The notes under the pieces were generated by a model. It was not told where the DNA came from. It ran no database searches and worked only from the letters and a program-made list of their open reading frames with translations. A stretch of DNA of 64,000 nucleotides, from NCBI RefSeq assembly GCF_021538615.1, contig NZ_JAJHIZ010000003.1:2170001-2234000 (forward strand). Reading direction: 5' to 3'. Source of the stretch: Niabella agricola (lineage in GTDB: Bacteria > Bacteroidota > Bacteroidia > Chitinophagales > Chitinophagaceae). Made by a program: the position numbers and the translations under genes. Positions 18,921 through 27,956 of the stretch are shown one piece after another. Position 1 is the stretch's first letter. Each line of letters opens with the position of its first letter.

Positions 18921-19859
18921 ATGTATGCAATCGCCATTGATGTGGGCAGCACCTATGTGAGATGCGGCCTGGTCAACCTGAAAGGTGAGATCCTTTATTC
19001 GTTTAAAATGCCTTCCAGGGATATTTTGTCGGAAGGCGAAATCATTGCACTTATTAATGCTGCCGTGCGCAAATGTGCCGGCGCTGCGGGAGGCCAGATC
19101 CTGGGCGTGGGTGTAGGCTTCCCGGGGATTGTGGAAAACAATGTGATCCTGGGAGGTGCCGATAACCTGCCGGGGTTTCATCATGTAGACCTGGGGGCGT
19201 TGATTGCTGCATCAACCGGGTTGAATGTGGTGGTAGATAATGATGCCAATATGATGGCCTGGGGGGAGATCCAGTTCGGGGCAGGGAAAAACTGCTCCGA
19301 TGCGGTATTCCTCACTGTGGGAGCTGGTATCGGCGGCAGTGCCGTGATCAATAACAAGCTATATGGCGGTTACAGGAACAAAGGAATGGAATTTGGGCAT
19401 ATCATCATCAATTTCGACGGGCCGCTCTGTTCCTGTGGCAGCCGCGGCTGTTTTGAGGCCTATGCTTCTATAAAAGCTCTAATCCGGGATTATGCGAAGC
19501 TGACGGGTAAAGCGTCCTCCGGTTTAAACGGGCGGATGATTACCCATCATTATCTTTCGGGTGAAGCCGCAGCAGTGGAAGTAATGGAACAACACCTGCA
19601 TTATATGTCCATCGGTGTCACCAGCCTGATCAATATTTTCAGTCCCCAAAAACTGATCATCGGCGGAGGTGTTTCTGGTGCAGACAGCTTTTATGCACAG
19701 GAAATCAGCCGGCGGGTGGCCGGGCGCGCAATGCCGGATACCTTCAGTAATGCGATGATCGTTCATTCACAAATGGAAAACGAAGCATGCCTGCTGGGCT
19801 GTGCCAGCCGGGTTTTTTCCACACCAATGTTGCTGCAGTCGAATGCGCAAACCTGTTAG
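18921..19859 (+). CDS. ROK-family sugar kinase (glucokinase-like), copy 1
   Basis: A 312-residue cytoplasmic ROK kinase. It has the phosphate loop IDVGSTYVRCG (7-17), the sugar/base motif VDNDANMMAWGE, adenosine-binding LTVGAGIGGS and the zinc motif CSCGSRGCFE. It is an obvious paralogue of the gene at 29273, sharing for instance GVGVGFPGIVE and IFSPQK. Its loops deviate slightly: DVGST where copy 2 has DVGGT, and GAGIGG where copy 2 has GTGIGG. It likely phosphorylates a hexose or N-acetylhexosamine released from the glycan. It follows the HTCS by 131 bp and converges with a sulfatase, with 3 bp between stops. Confidence 0.88.
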   Translation: MYAIAIDVGSTYVRCGLVNLKGEILYSFKMPSRDILSEGEIIALINAAVRKCAGAAGGQILGVGVGFPGIVENNVILGGADNLPGFHHVDLGALIAASTGLNVVVDNDANMMAWGEIQFGAGKNCSDAVFLTVGAGIGGSAVINNKLYGGYRNKGMEFGHIIINFDGPLCSCGSRGCFEAYASIKALIRDYAKLTGKASSGLNGRMITHHYLSGEAAAVEVMEQHLHYMSIGVTSLINIFSPQKLIIGGGVSGADSFYAQEISRRVAGRAMPDTFSNAMIVHSQMENEACLLGCASRVFSTPMLLQSNAQTC

Positions 19860-19862
19860 GTT

Positions 19863-21239
19863 TTATAAGCCTAACAGCTCTTTTCCAAAAGGATCCCCGC
19901 TCATTTTACACCAGGTCCTCAGGTATCGGTTCATCTGCTGCAACTGCTTTTTGTATTGCGGCTTTATGGCCAGGTTATCCATTTCGCCCGGGTCCTTACT
20001 AAGATCAAACAATTGCTCCCGGATCTGCCCTTTGTTATATATAATGTATTTAAAATCCTTTGTGATCACCGCTCTTCCGCTGATGCCCAGCAATGTTTCA
20101 TTATCCGCAAAATCCGTTTCAATCACCAGCGTGTCTCTAGGCACGGTAGTTGGGTCATTCAGGCGTTTGCTAAGATCCGCTCCTTTCAGGTAAGCCGGAG
20201 CCGGCACACCGGTAAGCCCGCAGATCGTTGGAATGATATCCGTACCATTGCATACCAGTGCCGCATCGGTCCGGGGTTTCCAACTTCCCGGTTTTGAAAG
20301 GATAAAAGGGACCCGGGCCGATTCTTCATACAGGATCTGTTTCTGGTTCCAGGAATGCGCTGCATAGCCATCACCATGATCGGCGGTAAACAGGATGATG
20401 GTATTCTTATCTACACCGTATTTTTTCAGGGAAGCCACCACCATTGCAATATACTGGTCTACTTTCTCCACCAGCCGGTTATAGGCCCAGCGGTATTGCC
20501 GCCACTGATCTCCTGTCCAGTTCACAGAAGGATAGGTGCGTATATTGGACGACTGCTGTTCCCGTACGATCCGGGGCTCATTGGCAGGAATGGCCCAGTT
20601 AGCGGGCAGTTGCGGGCATTGGGATGGAGGTGGCGCCGCTGCAAGTACATCCATCTTTAAGGCATCGCCCCGGGCCCATTCGCAAATATCGTGCGGGTTC
20701 AAAAAAGAGGCTACCAGCAAAAAAGGCTGGTCTTTATTTTCCTTTATGAACCGTGCACAATAGGAAGGCGTAGCCGCATCATTATAATCCTGGAATGTTG
20801 TATTCTTAATAAAATCAAAGCCATGCTGACTGATTTTTTCTGCCGGCACCGGTAAATGCCATTTGCCTACATATCCTGTTTTGTATCCGCCACCTTTAAA
20901 GATCCGGCCCATCATCAGCAGGCTATCCGGCCATTGACCGTCTTTTTCCGGAGCATTCCCTATAAAGCCGGTTTCAAAAGGCATTTTTCCACTAAAGATA
21001 GCGCTACGGGAAGGCGTACATAAGGGCTGTGCACAATATGCTCTTGTAAACCGTACCCCATTGGCGGCCAACTGGTCCATCGCCGGTGTATACAGATCCC
21101 TGTTGCCCGCGTTGCTCATAGCCTCAGCGGTTTGCTGATCCGTCATAATGATGAGGATATTGGGACGCGGTGCCGGTTGCGCCAGAACGGCAAGGCCCGC
21201 GCAAAGGATCAACATTGTAAATAAGAATTGCTTATACAT
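19863..21239 (-). CDS. Secreted S1-family sulfatase, possibly uronate-2-O-sulfatase type
   Basis: A 458-residue formylglycine-dependent sulfatase. After a signal peptide (1-21) come the metal-binding start PRPNILIIMTDQQ and the sulfatase signature CTPSRSAIFSG with Cys74, which must be converted to formylglycine. GYVGKWHLP, NPHDIC and the metal-site segment FTADHGDGYAAH follow. The segment SFLNPHDICEW recalls the group containing the Bacteroides Delta4,5-uronate 2-O-sulfatase, but the exact specificity is a guess. The ATG at 21239 was chosen for its signal peptide; the frame is open 44 codons upstream. It lies 70 bp after the PL8 lyase on the same strand. No maturase gene is visible here. Confidence 0.87.
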   Translation of the reverse strand: MYKQFLFTMLILCAGLAVLAQPAPRPNILIIMTDQQTAEAMSNAGNRDLYTPAMDQLAANGVRFTRAYCAQPLCTPSRSAIFSGKMPFETGFIGNAPEKDGQWPDSLLMMGRIFKGGGYKTGYVGKWHLPVPAEKISQHGFDFIKNTTFQDYNDAATPSYCARFIKENKDQPFLLVASFLNPHDICEWARGDALKMDVLAAAPPPSQCPQLPANWAIPANEPRIVREQQSSNIRTYPSVNWTGDQWRQYRWAYNRLVEKVDQYIAMVVASLKKYGVDKNTIILFTADHGDGYAAHSWNQKQILYEESARVPFILSKPGSWKPRTDAALVCNGTDIIPTICGLTGVPAPAYLKGADLSKRLNDPTTVPRDTLVIETDFADNETLLGISGRAVITKDFKYIIYNKGQIREQLFDLSKDPGEMDNLAIKPQYKKQLQQMNRYLRTWCKMSGDPFGKELLGL

Positions 21240-21309
21240 GACGTTTACATTATTTATTCTTTGTTTTTTGCTATTTGGTATTTGTTTTTTTACGTCCATA
21301 CGCGATCCA

Positions 21310-24300
21310 TCATTCTTCCTCCGCTGTACCAGCTCCCCGGTGCTGCAACGGCAGATCGATGCTTTCGCCATCCTTGCAAAATACCGAAAGGATCGTATTG
21401 CCGTTCTTAACGGTCGAAGACACCAGCGCGCTTACAGGTTCTGTTCCATACCATGCTCCCTTCAGTGTCAGCGTAATCACCCGTCCCTTTGCCCAGGCGT
21501 TGGTAATACTGTCCGGCATATGCGACATATTATGATTCCATCGGCTCTGGCCAATATCCGGGCCTGCAACGGTAAGCAACAACCGGCTATTCGTTTCTTT
21601 GACCTGTACCAATAGCGGTGCATCCGTTTTTAACAGCAGGCCGCCCTTTAACAGCCCGTTGGGTTCAAACACTGCATAAGCTGTAATGCCCGAAGCCTTA
21701 TGCCGAATGCTGTGCGCCGCATGATCTTTTTGTAATACCGTGTAGGTCTTGGTTTGCAGGTAACGCTCCGGTTCTTGGCCATGCAGCAGTATTTCATATT
21801 CATAACCACCCGCGACCGGTTGTGCCCCGTGATCCAGCCAGGCCTTCAGGTAGGTACCTTCTATGGGCGTATAGCTGGCATTCTTCCATTGGTATGATTG
21901 CTGCGTGCCCTGTACCCAGCTGGCCCGTTGACCCTTGGGGATAATGTAGTGCAACCCATTCTGATCTGTAAAATAGCCGCCATCCGCCGTTTGTACCGGT
22001 TGGGAGGTGATGACCTTACCATTAAAATAATTGAGATGCTTGTCACCCGCACGATACTGGAACAGGGTGGTTACGGTTGCATACCGGTGGTCCTTGTTGC
22101 TTATATTGGAACCCAGGCAGATGATCTCATCGTCAATAAAAAAATACGTTTTCTTCGCGCGGAAACTATGATCGAATAAAGACCGGTCTGCATCCGGGAA
22201 CACATCATCCCTCAGGTCCAGTGCAAAAAGACCGTTGAGTCCTTGTTTGAGCCCGCTGGCTATCACGCTCTCTGAAAAATTCCGGTGCTTGCCTTCCACA
22301 TATTTCTGATCGGCCTGAGGATCGTACAACATTTTATCTGCCGGCAGCTTCTTGGTAGTAGCTCCTGGCAGCATCGACCAGTCGAACCCCTCGTTCAGCG
22401 CCATCCCCATGCTATCAAAACCTTCTTTCTCGTCACCCTGGGCAGTTATCAGCATTCCGTGACTCAGATAGCGGCCCATATTGTTTTCGCCTTTTCCGCC
22501 TTCATAGTCCCATATATATTTGTTATAGCCTTTTACGGTAGCAAAGGCATTACCGCGCCGGTAGGTCAGTAAACCGGAGTAAGGCATTACCGTTACGCCA
22601 TCTGCAGGTATCTGCCGGGCAGCTCCCATTTTACGATGCAACCGCACCATCAGGTTAAGCGTACCATAGGTGCCGGAATAGGTGAGCGCCGGCAGCAACA
22701 TTTTATTGATCTCGTCTGGTTTTGCAATTGCATAAATGTAATTATACAATGCCGCCAGTTCGGGATCGCGGATGCTGTCGCCGCTCATGCTCATATAGGC
22801 AAAGGCCGGCATACTATTTCCATCAATGGAACTGTTGTTCAGCGGAAAGCGGCCACTCACCCCATAATGGATCTGCACGCCATAGGCAATCGCTGCCTGT
22901 TGTTTTAAGGCAGCCGTAAGGTTACGGGTAGATGCCGCATCCATAGCATAAGATGTACCATCCAGCAGCCAGTGGATCAATGCCATTGTATTTACGGCAT
23001 TGGTACCGTATGCGTTCAGGTAGGTGCCACGGTGATGATAAATCGAATAATCCGGTTTAAAGGTATCGCTGTATCCCGGTGCAAAGCCTGCCACATAATT
23101 CATATACGCCTTAAACTGCTGCAATAGTTGTTGCTTCGGTGCATCATTCTCCATCAGCAGGATGGTGATCAGCTTTACCATAGCGCCACCCCGTACCTTG
23201 TCGGAATTTTCGCCCCGGGTGGCATCCAGTTCCAGCAAGCCTCCCATACGGGTATGCCAGATGAGCATGTTTACCTGCGGCATTAATTTATTTTGTGTTT
23301 TTAGTTCATCCCGCATCAGGAAAATGGCCGTGGCGATTGGTGTAAGCCGGATTACATGATCCACTGTACCGATGGCACTTCCCGCCGCCCAGCCCTGGTC
23401 CAGGAAATAATCCAGTGCATTCAGCAGCTGCTCTTTCGATTGCTCCGTTCCGTTTAACCGGTAATCGGCCGCCAGCGGGAACAACAGGTTCTGCGCCACG
23501 TTGTCAAATACCTGTCCTTCCGGTGCGGGATGCTCATCCCGTATGGCAAATAGCGGAACGCCGTTTACCGCACCGTTCACCCGTTTTATTTTGAGCTGAT
23601 CATAAAGATTCCGGGCGGCTTTTAATTTCCCCTGCAGCAGCGTTTCAATACCTGTATTCCGCTCCTTCCAGTCGGTGGTCTGGTCCCCAAGGATCAGGAA
23701 CTCCAGTCGGGCCGCAATTTTTTGGCTTGTCTCCGCCAGGGCGGCTTTATCTGCTTTCTGCCTGAAGAGCGCCTCCTGAAAAGCCCGGTAGGGTTTCAGG
23801 ATCTCATATCCGTCTGCAGAACGCAGGTTGCGTTTTTTATTTTCAAACTGAACATCGGAGCTGCGTTTATTGGACACAAAGCGGAGCAGGGTCAGGTGAT
23901 CTATAAACAGTTTACTTTCCTGTTGAGGTACATTTTTGGGAATAACGACCAGGGCCTGCAGGTCATCGCTGCCTTTATAATCCGGCACTTTGGCATCTTC
24001 ATCGAAACAAACCCATACCGTTCGCCAGCCGGTAAAATCCATATTTACTGTAAAACGATATTTGGGCGACTGACGTGCCGCTTCCTGGCTGCTCCCCGCC
24101 TGAAAAACGAGCTGTCCCTTTACCGGCTGCTCCTGGTACAGCCAGACCTTCATACCTCCGAAGCGGTCCTTCGGATAGAACGAAGGTTCATAAATTTCCG
24201 GGATCCCGCCGGAATAAAATGCTCCGGCTTCCTTCAATCCTTTAAGGCCGGTAATTTCCAGCGATGCATTTCTTCCCCAGGTCCAGCAAAGTGAACGCCC

Positions 24301-24498
24301 TCCTTCTTTGTAATGCGCCGTTGAAAAAGACAAACGGCTGTTTTGGGCCTTCCATCCCTCCTGTTCAATACCAGTTTCAAAACCATATTGCCCCGTGATG
24401 ACCTTTGTAGCTGCCGTTTCTTTGGGTTGTGCCTGCAACGGTCCGTAAGCGGATACCGCTATCAGTAAAGCAAAAACCGTTTTTATATTTTTATTCAT
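21310..24498 (-). CDS. Chondroitin sulfate ABC-type lyase, PL8
   Basis: A 1062-residue secreted lyase with the three-part architecture of chondroitin ABC lyases. After the signal peptide comes an N-terminal carbohydrate-binding jelly roll (about 30-220, GIPEIYEPSFYPKDRFGGMK). An (alpha/alpha) toroid follows (about 230-600) with candidate catalytic residues in YHHRGTYLNAYGT. The C-terminal beta-sandwich has YSGLLTYRRGNAFATVKGYN, KYIWDYE and ENNMGRYLSHG, closely echoing Proteus and Bacteroides ABC lyases. It eliminates beta-1,4 bonds of chondroitin/dermatan sulfate and hyaluronan to unsaturated disaccharides. The start at 24498 fits the signal peptide. It is transcribed together with the sulfatase downstream. 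Confidence 0.93.
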   Translation of the reverse strand: MNKNIKTVFALLIAVSAYGPLQAQPKETAATKVITGQYGFETGIEQEGWKAQNSRLSFSTAHYKEGGRSLCWTWGRNASLEITGLKGLKEAGAFYSGGIPEIYEPSFYPKDRFGGMKVWLYQEQPVKGQLVFQAGSSQEAARQSPKYRFTVNMDFTGWRTVWVCFDEDAKVPDYKGSDDLQALVVIPKNVPQQESKLFIDHLTLLRFVSNKRSSDVQFENKKRNLRSADGYEILKPYRAFQEALFRQKADKAALAETSQKIAARLEFLILGDQTTDWKERNTGIETLLQGKLKAARNLYDQLKIKRVNGAVNGVPLFAIRDEHPAPEGQVFDNVAQNLLFPLAADYRLNGTEQSKEQLLNALDYFLDQGWAAGSAIGTVDHVIRLTPIATAIFLMRDELKTQNKLMPQVNMLIWHTRMGGLLELDATRGENSDKVRGGAMVKLITILLMENDAPKQQLLQQFKAYMNYVAGFAPGYSDTFKPDYSIYHHRGTYLNAYGTNAVNTMALIHWLLDGTSYAMDAASTRNLTAALKQQAAIAYGVQIHYGVSGRFPLNNSSIDGNSMPAFAYMSMSGDSIRDPELAALYNYIYAIAKPDEINKMLLPALTYSGTYGTLNLMVRLHRKMGAARQIPADGVTVMPYSGLLTYRRGNAFATVKGYNKYIWDYEGGKGENNMGRYLSHGMLITAQGDEKEGFDSMGMALNEGFDWSMLPGATTKKLPADKMLYDPQADQKYVEGKHRNFSESVIASGLKQGLNGLFALDLRDDVFPDADRSLFDHSFRAKKTYFFIDDEIICLGSNISNKDHRYATVTTLFQYRAGDKHLNYFNGKVITSQPVQTADGGYFTDQNGLHYIIPKGQRASWVQGTQQSYQWKNASYTPIEGTYLKAWLDHGAQPVAGGYEYEILLHGQEPERYLQTKTYTVLQKDHAAHSIRHKASGITAYAVFEPNGLLKGGLLLKTDAPLLVQVKETNSRLLLTVAGPDIGQSRWNHNMSHMPDSITNAWAKGRVITLTLKGAWYGTEPVSALVSSTVKNGNTILSVFCKDGESIDLPLQHRGAGTAEEE

Positions 24499-24678
24499 AT
24501 AACCCGATTGAAAAATTCCGATTCCTGCCAAAGCCGGCAGGGATATTTATTACCTGTTTTTTTATGTGTACGTTCAACGCCAATGAGGCCATGTTACTTT
24601 TTTGCCGTATCACCCTGAGTTTTGATTTACATTGCAAAAACAATAGAGCTATGACAATACCGGCTTATAGTCCTCATG

Positions 24679-24728
24679 AACTTGTTTCAGCATCTGAGGG
24701 AATCATAACACAGATGCCGAAACAAGTT
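24679..24728. repeat. Palindromic intergenic repeat, 18-bp arms
   Basis: Arms AACTTGTTTCAGCATCTG (24679-24696) and its near-exact reverse complement (24711-24728, one mismatch) enclose 14 bp. The wording (CTTGTTTCAGCATCT, GAAACAAGTT) is typical of a dispersed Bacteroidota repeat. Confidence 0.75.
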
Positions 24729-24773
24729 GCCAATGACAGATTGTATTGTTTATTGAAAATCAATTATAGTTTC

Positions 24774-24936
24774 GTCATGCCGAGCGCATCCCACAATAGC
24801 GGGAGTAGTAGAGGCTTCTCTGTGATACCGGATTGCCTGACAATGAAGAGACCTTTCGGCTTCGCTCAAGGTGACGAATGGGTATTTTGTCATTGCCTCA
24901 TCGATTTATGCTCACAAATAAAGAACTCGGCATGAC
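24774..24936. repeat. MITE-like repeat with 11-bp terminal inverted repeats
   Basis: GTCATGCCGAG (24774-24784) and CTCGGCATGAC (24926-24936) flank 141 bp containing TTCGGCTTCGCTCAAGGTGACG-like words cut into shorter motifs. No coding sequence is visible inside. It belongs to the same kind of repeat as the palindrome at 24679. Together they fill most of the 593-bp gap 24499-25091, in which I see no gene. Confidence 0.65.
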
Positions 24937-25091
24937 AAAAGAAAGATCGATTATTCTCAAAACAATAGTATATCTGTCATTGGCAGCTATGTGATCCTGT
25001 TCCGGTGTATCGGAATACTTTGGGTTCTATTCCTGCATACCTGTCTTTTGAAACCCCTTCCTGCCGAACAACGCTGATCGAGCCCTATTGA

Positions 25092-26639
25092 TCACTTATT
25101 AAAAATAGCCTCCGCTTCCACATCGTTATAGTTGCGGATCTGTTCCAGCAATTCTTTTTTAAGCGAGGCCACCACAGGCGCCATCGCCGGATCATCATAC
25201 ACGTTCTTCAACTCGTGCGGATCCTGCTGCAGGTCGAATAACTCCCAGCTTTCTACCTTATCATAGAAACGGATCAGTTTATACCGCTTCGTTTTAATAC
25301 CAAAATGCGGCGATACGGCATGTTCCCCATTCTCATAATAGTGATAATAAAGCGCATTGCGGGAAGCATATTTTTTATTTTTCAGCAATGGTAAAAAGGA
25401 AATACCCTGCATGCGTTCCGGAACACGGGCACCGGCCATTTCAACAAACGTAGGTGCCAGGTCGATATTCATTACATAATCGTTGATCACCCGCCTTGGT
25501 TTGATCACGCCCGGATACCGCATTACCATGGGCGTGCGGAAGGATTCTTCGTACATAAACCGCTTATCAAACCATCCATGCTCGCCCATATAAAAGCCTT
25601 GGTCCGACATATAAATTACCAGGGTATTCTTCGACAAACCATTCTTGTCCAGGAAATCCAGGGTCTTGCTGATATTCCGGTCGAGCGATGCCGCTGTTGC
25701 AAGATAATCTTTCATGTAACGCTGGTATTTCCATTCAGTGAGCGCCTTTCCTTTCGGTGCCTTGGCATCCAGGTCGGCTTTCACCCTGGCATAATAGGCA
25801 AACCATTTTTGCTTTTGCTCTTTTGTCATCCGTTTTACACTGTTTTCTATCGCCAGTGAATCGCCGGGTTCATATATTTTCAGATCATGCATCATGCGCA
25901 TGGTTTTGGCAATGGTCATGTCCTGTACAGCAGCCGCTTTCCTAGTGCTATAGTCATCATAAAAATCTTCCGGCAAGGGAAAGTCAATATTGTCATAACA
26001 GCCCAGGTCTTCCAGCGCCGGCATCCAGGTACGATGTGTGGCTTTATGCCCGATCACCAGGCAAAAAGGTTTGGAAGCATCCCGGTGTTCCAGCCAGTCT
26101 TCTGCCACATCGGTGATCACATCGGTCACATAACCGTTGTACCGGCGGGTCTTATTGCCGGTTTGGATAAAATCCGGGTTATAATACTGTCCCTGTCCGG
26201 GCAGGATGCTGTAATAATCCAATCCCTGGGGAATACTGTCGCCCAGGTGCATTTTACCGATCCAGGCGGTTTGATATCCTGCACCCTGCAATATCTTGGC
26301 AAAACTGCCCTGGTTGAAATTAAAGTTAAAATTCACATTGTCTTTAAAACCGTTAACATGACTATAGGTGCCGGTAAGAATGCTGGCCCGGCTGGGTCCG
26401 CAAAGGGAATTGGTTACATAGGCGTTGCTGAACAGTGCACCTTCCTTTGCCAGCCGGTCAATACCCGGTGTTTGGATCTGTTTATTGCCATAGGCACTGA
26501 TGGCCTGGAACGCATGATCATCGGAAATGATCAATACGATATTCGGACGCTGGGCATGCATGGTACCGGCAACCAGTACCATCAACAAGGCTATCATTAT
26601 TTTTTCTTTCATACGGGTCAACATGCTTAGTCGTTTCAT
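25092..26639 (-). CDS. Secreted S1 sulfatase, probable N-acetylglucosamine-6-O-sulfatase type (S1_11-like)
   Basis: A 515-residue sulfatase with a signal peptide ending at AQ30, the metal-binding start PNIVLIISDDHAFQAISAYG and the signature LCGPSRASILTG with Cys80 as the formylglycine precursor. SHVNGFKDN, the MSDQGFYMGEHGWFDKR metal-site segment and a C-terminal FDLQQDPHELKN follow. The DDHAFQAISAYG plus CGPSRASILTGTYSHVNGF combination is characteristic of the bacterial GlcNAc-6-O-sulfatase group active on heparan fragments. A start at 26612 (MKEKIMIALL) is equally possible. It follows the PL13 lyase by 73 bp in the same direction. Confidence 0.88.
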   Translation of the reverse strand: MKRLSMLTRMKEKIMIALLMVLVAGTMHAQRPNIVLIISDDHAFQAISAYGNKQIQTPGIDRLAKEGALFSNAYVTNSLCGPSRASILTGTYSHVNGFKDNVNFNFNFNQGSFAKILQGAGYQTAWIGKMHLGDSIPQGLDYYSILPGQGQYYNPDFIQTGNKTRRYNGYVTDVITDVAEDWLEHRDASKPFCLVIGHKATHRTWMPALEDLGCYDNIDFPLPEDFYDDYSTRKAAAVQDMTIAKTMRMMHDLKIYEPGDSLAIENSVKRMTKEQKQKWFAYYARVKADLDAKAPKGKALTEWKYQRYMKDYLATAASLDRNISKTLDFLDKNGLSKNTLVIYMSDQGFYMGEHGWFDKRFMYEESFRTPMVMRYPGVIKPRRVINDYVMNIDLAPTFVEMAGARVPERMQGISFLPLLKNKKYASRNALYYHYYENGEHAVSPHFGIKTKRYKLIRFYDKVESWELFDLQQDPHELKNVYDDPAMAPVVASLKKELLEQIRNYNDVEAEAIFNK

Positions 26640-26712
26640 TCTTTTTTTTTAAATGACAAAGTTATAATAGTATTTGGTGCCGGTAAGCCCATTCACGGAA
26701 CGGCTTCTCGCC

Positions 26713-27858
26713 TTACCGTTGTTGCTGCCGATACCCTGCCAGGTTATACGCCACTGGTACGGTGCTGCTGCCGACACGGTAGATACCGAATTTAAAATAA
26801 TAACCGCTTTCATCATTTCTTCCGATGGCAATGGGTTGATTATTTACAATATGCTCGTTCACCTTCTTTTTATCTTTTTGATACTGCATTTTCACATCCA
26901 GCCTGCCGGGCTGTTCCATTTTATTATTGGGCCCGCCATATACCGACCAGTCGATCGCCACCGTAAACGTTACCCAGGTATCCCTGGGAAATGTATCAAA
27001 AGCGCTTTTGTACGCTATGGTCGACGTTTTGTATGCAGATCGTACCGGTACCATCGTGGCATCTTTAGCCGGGTTGGCCAGCGTCCGGTCAGTTTTATCC
27101 GTCATCCATTTACTATCGGAGTTGGCCTTTATATAAAACATATTATTGGAAAAGCCAAAAGCCAGTGGCGGATATCCGCCCTGTTCAATCTTCCAGCCAT
27201 TTTTTCTGCCGGCCTTAAAAACTTCCTTTCCATTTTTATCAACCGCTTTTATTTTATCATGTCCCTGGTCTTTATTAAACACCACGCTGTCGTTCAATTT
27301 TACGAATTGCTGCGGCGTCAGCTGCATGATTTTTCCTGAAGGATCCTGCACCAGGGTGCGGGAAGGCATGCCATGCCATTGCGCAAAGATGGTGTTCACA
27401 TCCGAGGGCAGGCCAGAAGGTACATATACCGAAAATGTGTAGGTCCATTTAGAACCTTGTTTGCACTGCCCCTTGCCCCTGTCGTATACCATTTTCAATA
27501 CCTGTTCTGTCGTATAGGCATCCGGCGGCAATCCTTTAAAATCATCCGCTGTGGCATAACAGTAAGAAAGCTCCGCGCGGCCCTTGGTACTGCCCTCCTC
27601 GTACCCCTCCAGCGAGTTATCTTCCCCTTTCAGCTCAAAGCGGAAGGAAGGCTTCCCGTTAAAACGGCGTGTGGCGTCTTTTTGAATGGAGTAGGGCCGG
27701 TTAATGCCTACCGCCACCCACTCGCCATCTACGATATCCGCCTTAGCTGCTGTGTCTGCCTGTATATTTACTCTCCCGGTAACCGGTTCCAGTGCCGGCT
27801 GCGCTGCTGCACTCAACGTAAACAATACCGGTAACAGGCCGATGCTTCTTTTTTTCAT
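26713..27858 (-). CDS. hepA: Heparin lyase I, PL13
   Basis: A 381-residue secreted beta-jelly-roll lyase that cleaves highly sulfated heparin at iduronate-2-sulfate (EC 4.2.2.7). It matches the recalled Pedobacter heparinus enzyme along its full length: NIQADTA, RFNGKPSFRFELKGEDNSLE, KGRAELSYCYAT, FAQWHGMPSRTLV, KIEQGGYPPLAFGFSNNMFY and the ending YYFKFGIYRVGSSTVPVAYN. The Pedobacter catalytic Cys135 and His203 correspond to Cys132 and His200 here, both with offset 3. Of the Pedobacter lysines K198/K199, the second is kept (K196) while the first is Asn195. It sits between the MFS carrier and the 6-O-sulfatase in one minus-strand run. Confidence 0.95.
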   Translation of the reverse strand: MKKRSIGLLPVLFTLSAAAQPALEPVTGRVNIQADTAAKADIVDGEWVAVGINRPYSIQKDATRRFNGKPSFRFELKGEDNSLEGYEEGSTKGRAELSYCYATADDFKGLPPDAYTTEQVLKMVYDRGKGQCKQGSKWTYTFSVYVPSGLPSDVNTIFAQWHGMPSRTLVQDPSGKIMQLTPQQFVKLNDSVVFNKDQGHDKIKAVDKNGKEVFKAGRKNGWKIEQGGYPPLAFGFSNNMFYIKANSDSKWMTDKTDRTLANPAKDATMVPVRSAYKTSTIAYKSAFDTFPRDTWVTFTVAIDWSVYGGPNNKMEQPGRLDVKMQYQKDKKKVNEHIVNNQPIAIGRNDESGYYFKFGIYRVGSSTVPVAYNLAGYRQQQR

Positions 27859-27956
27859 TCGTCTTTTTTATGTCTGCCGGATGGATTTATGATCGGATCC
27901 AACCTTTGACAGTGTAAATATCTATTTGTTTATTCTCCGTTTAAAAAAACAAACAC

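Noticed and set aside
24429..24935. 168-codon open frame between PL8 and the sulfatase
   Set aside because: It overlaps the PL8 signal peptide on the other strand, then runs through two palindromic repeats.
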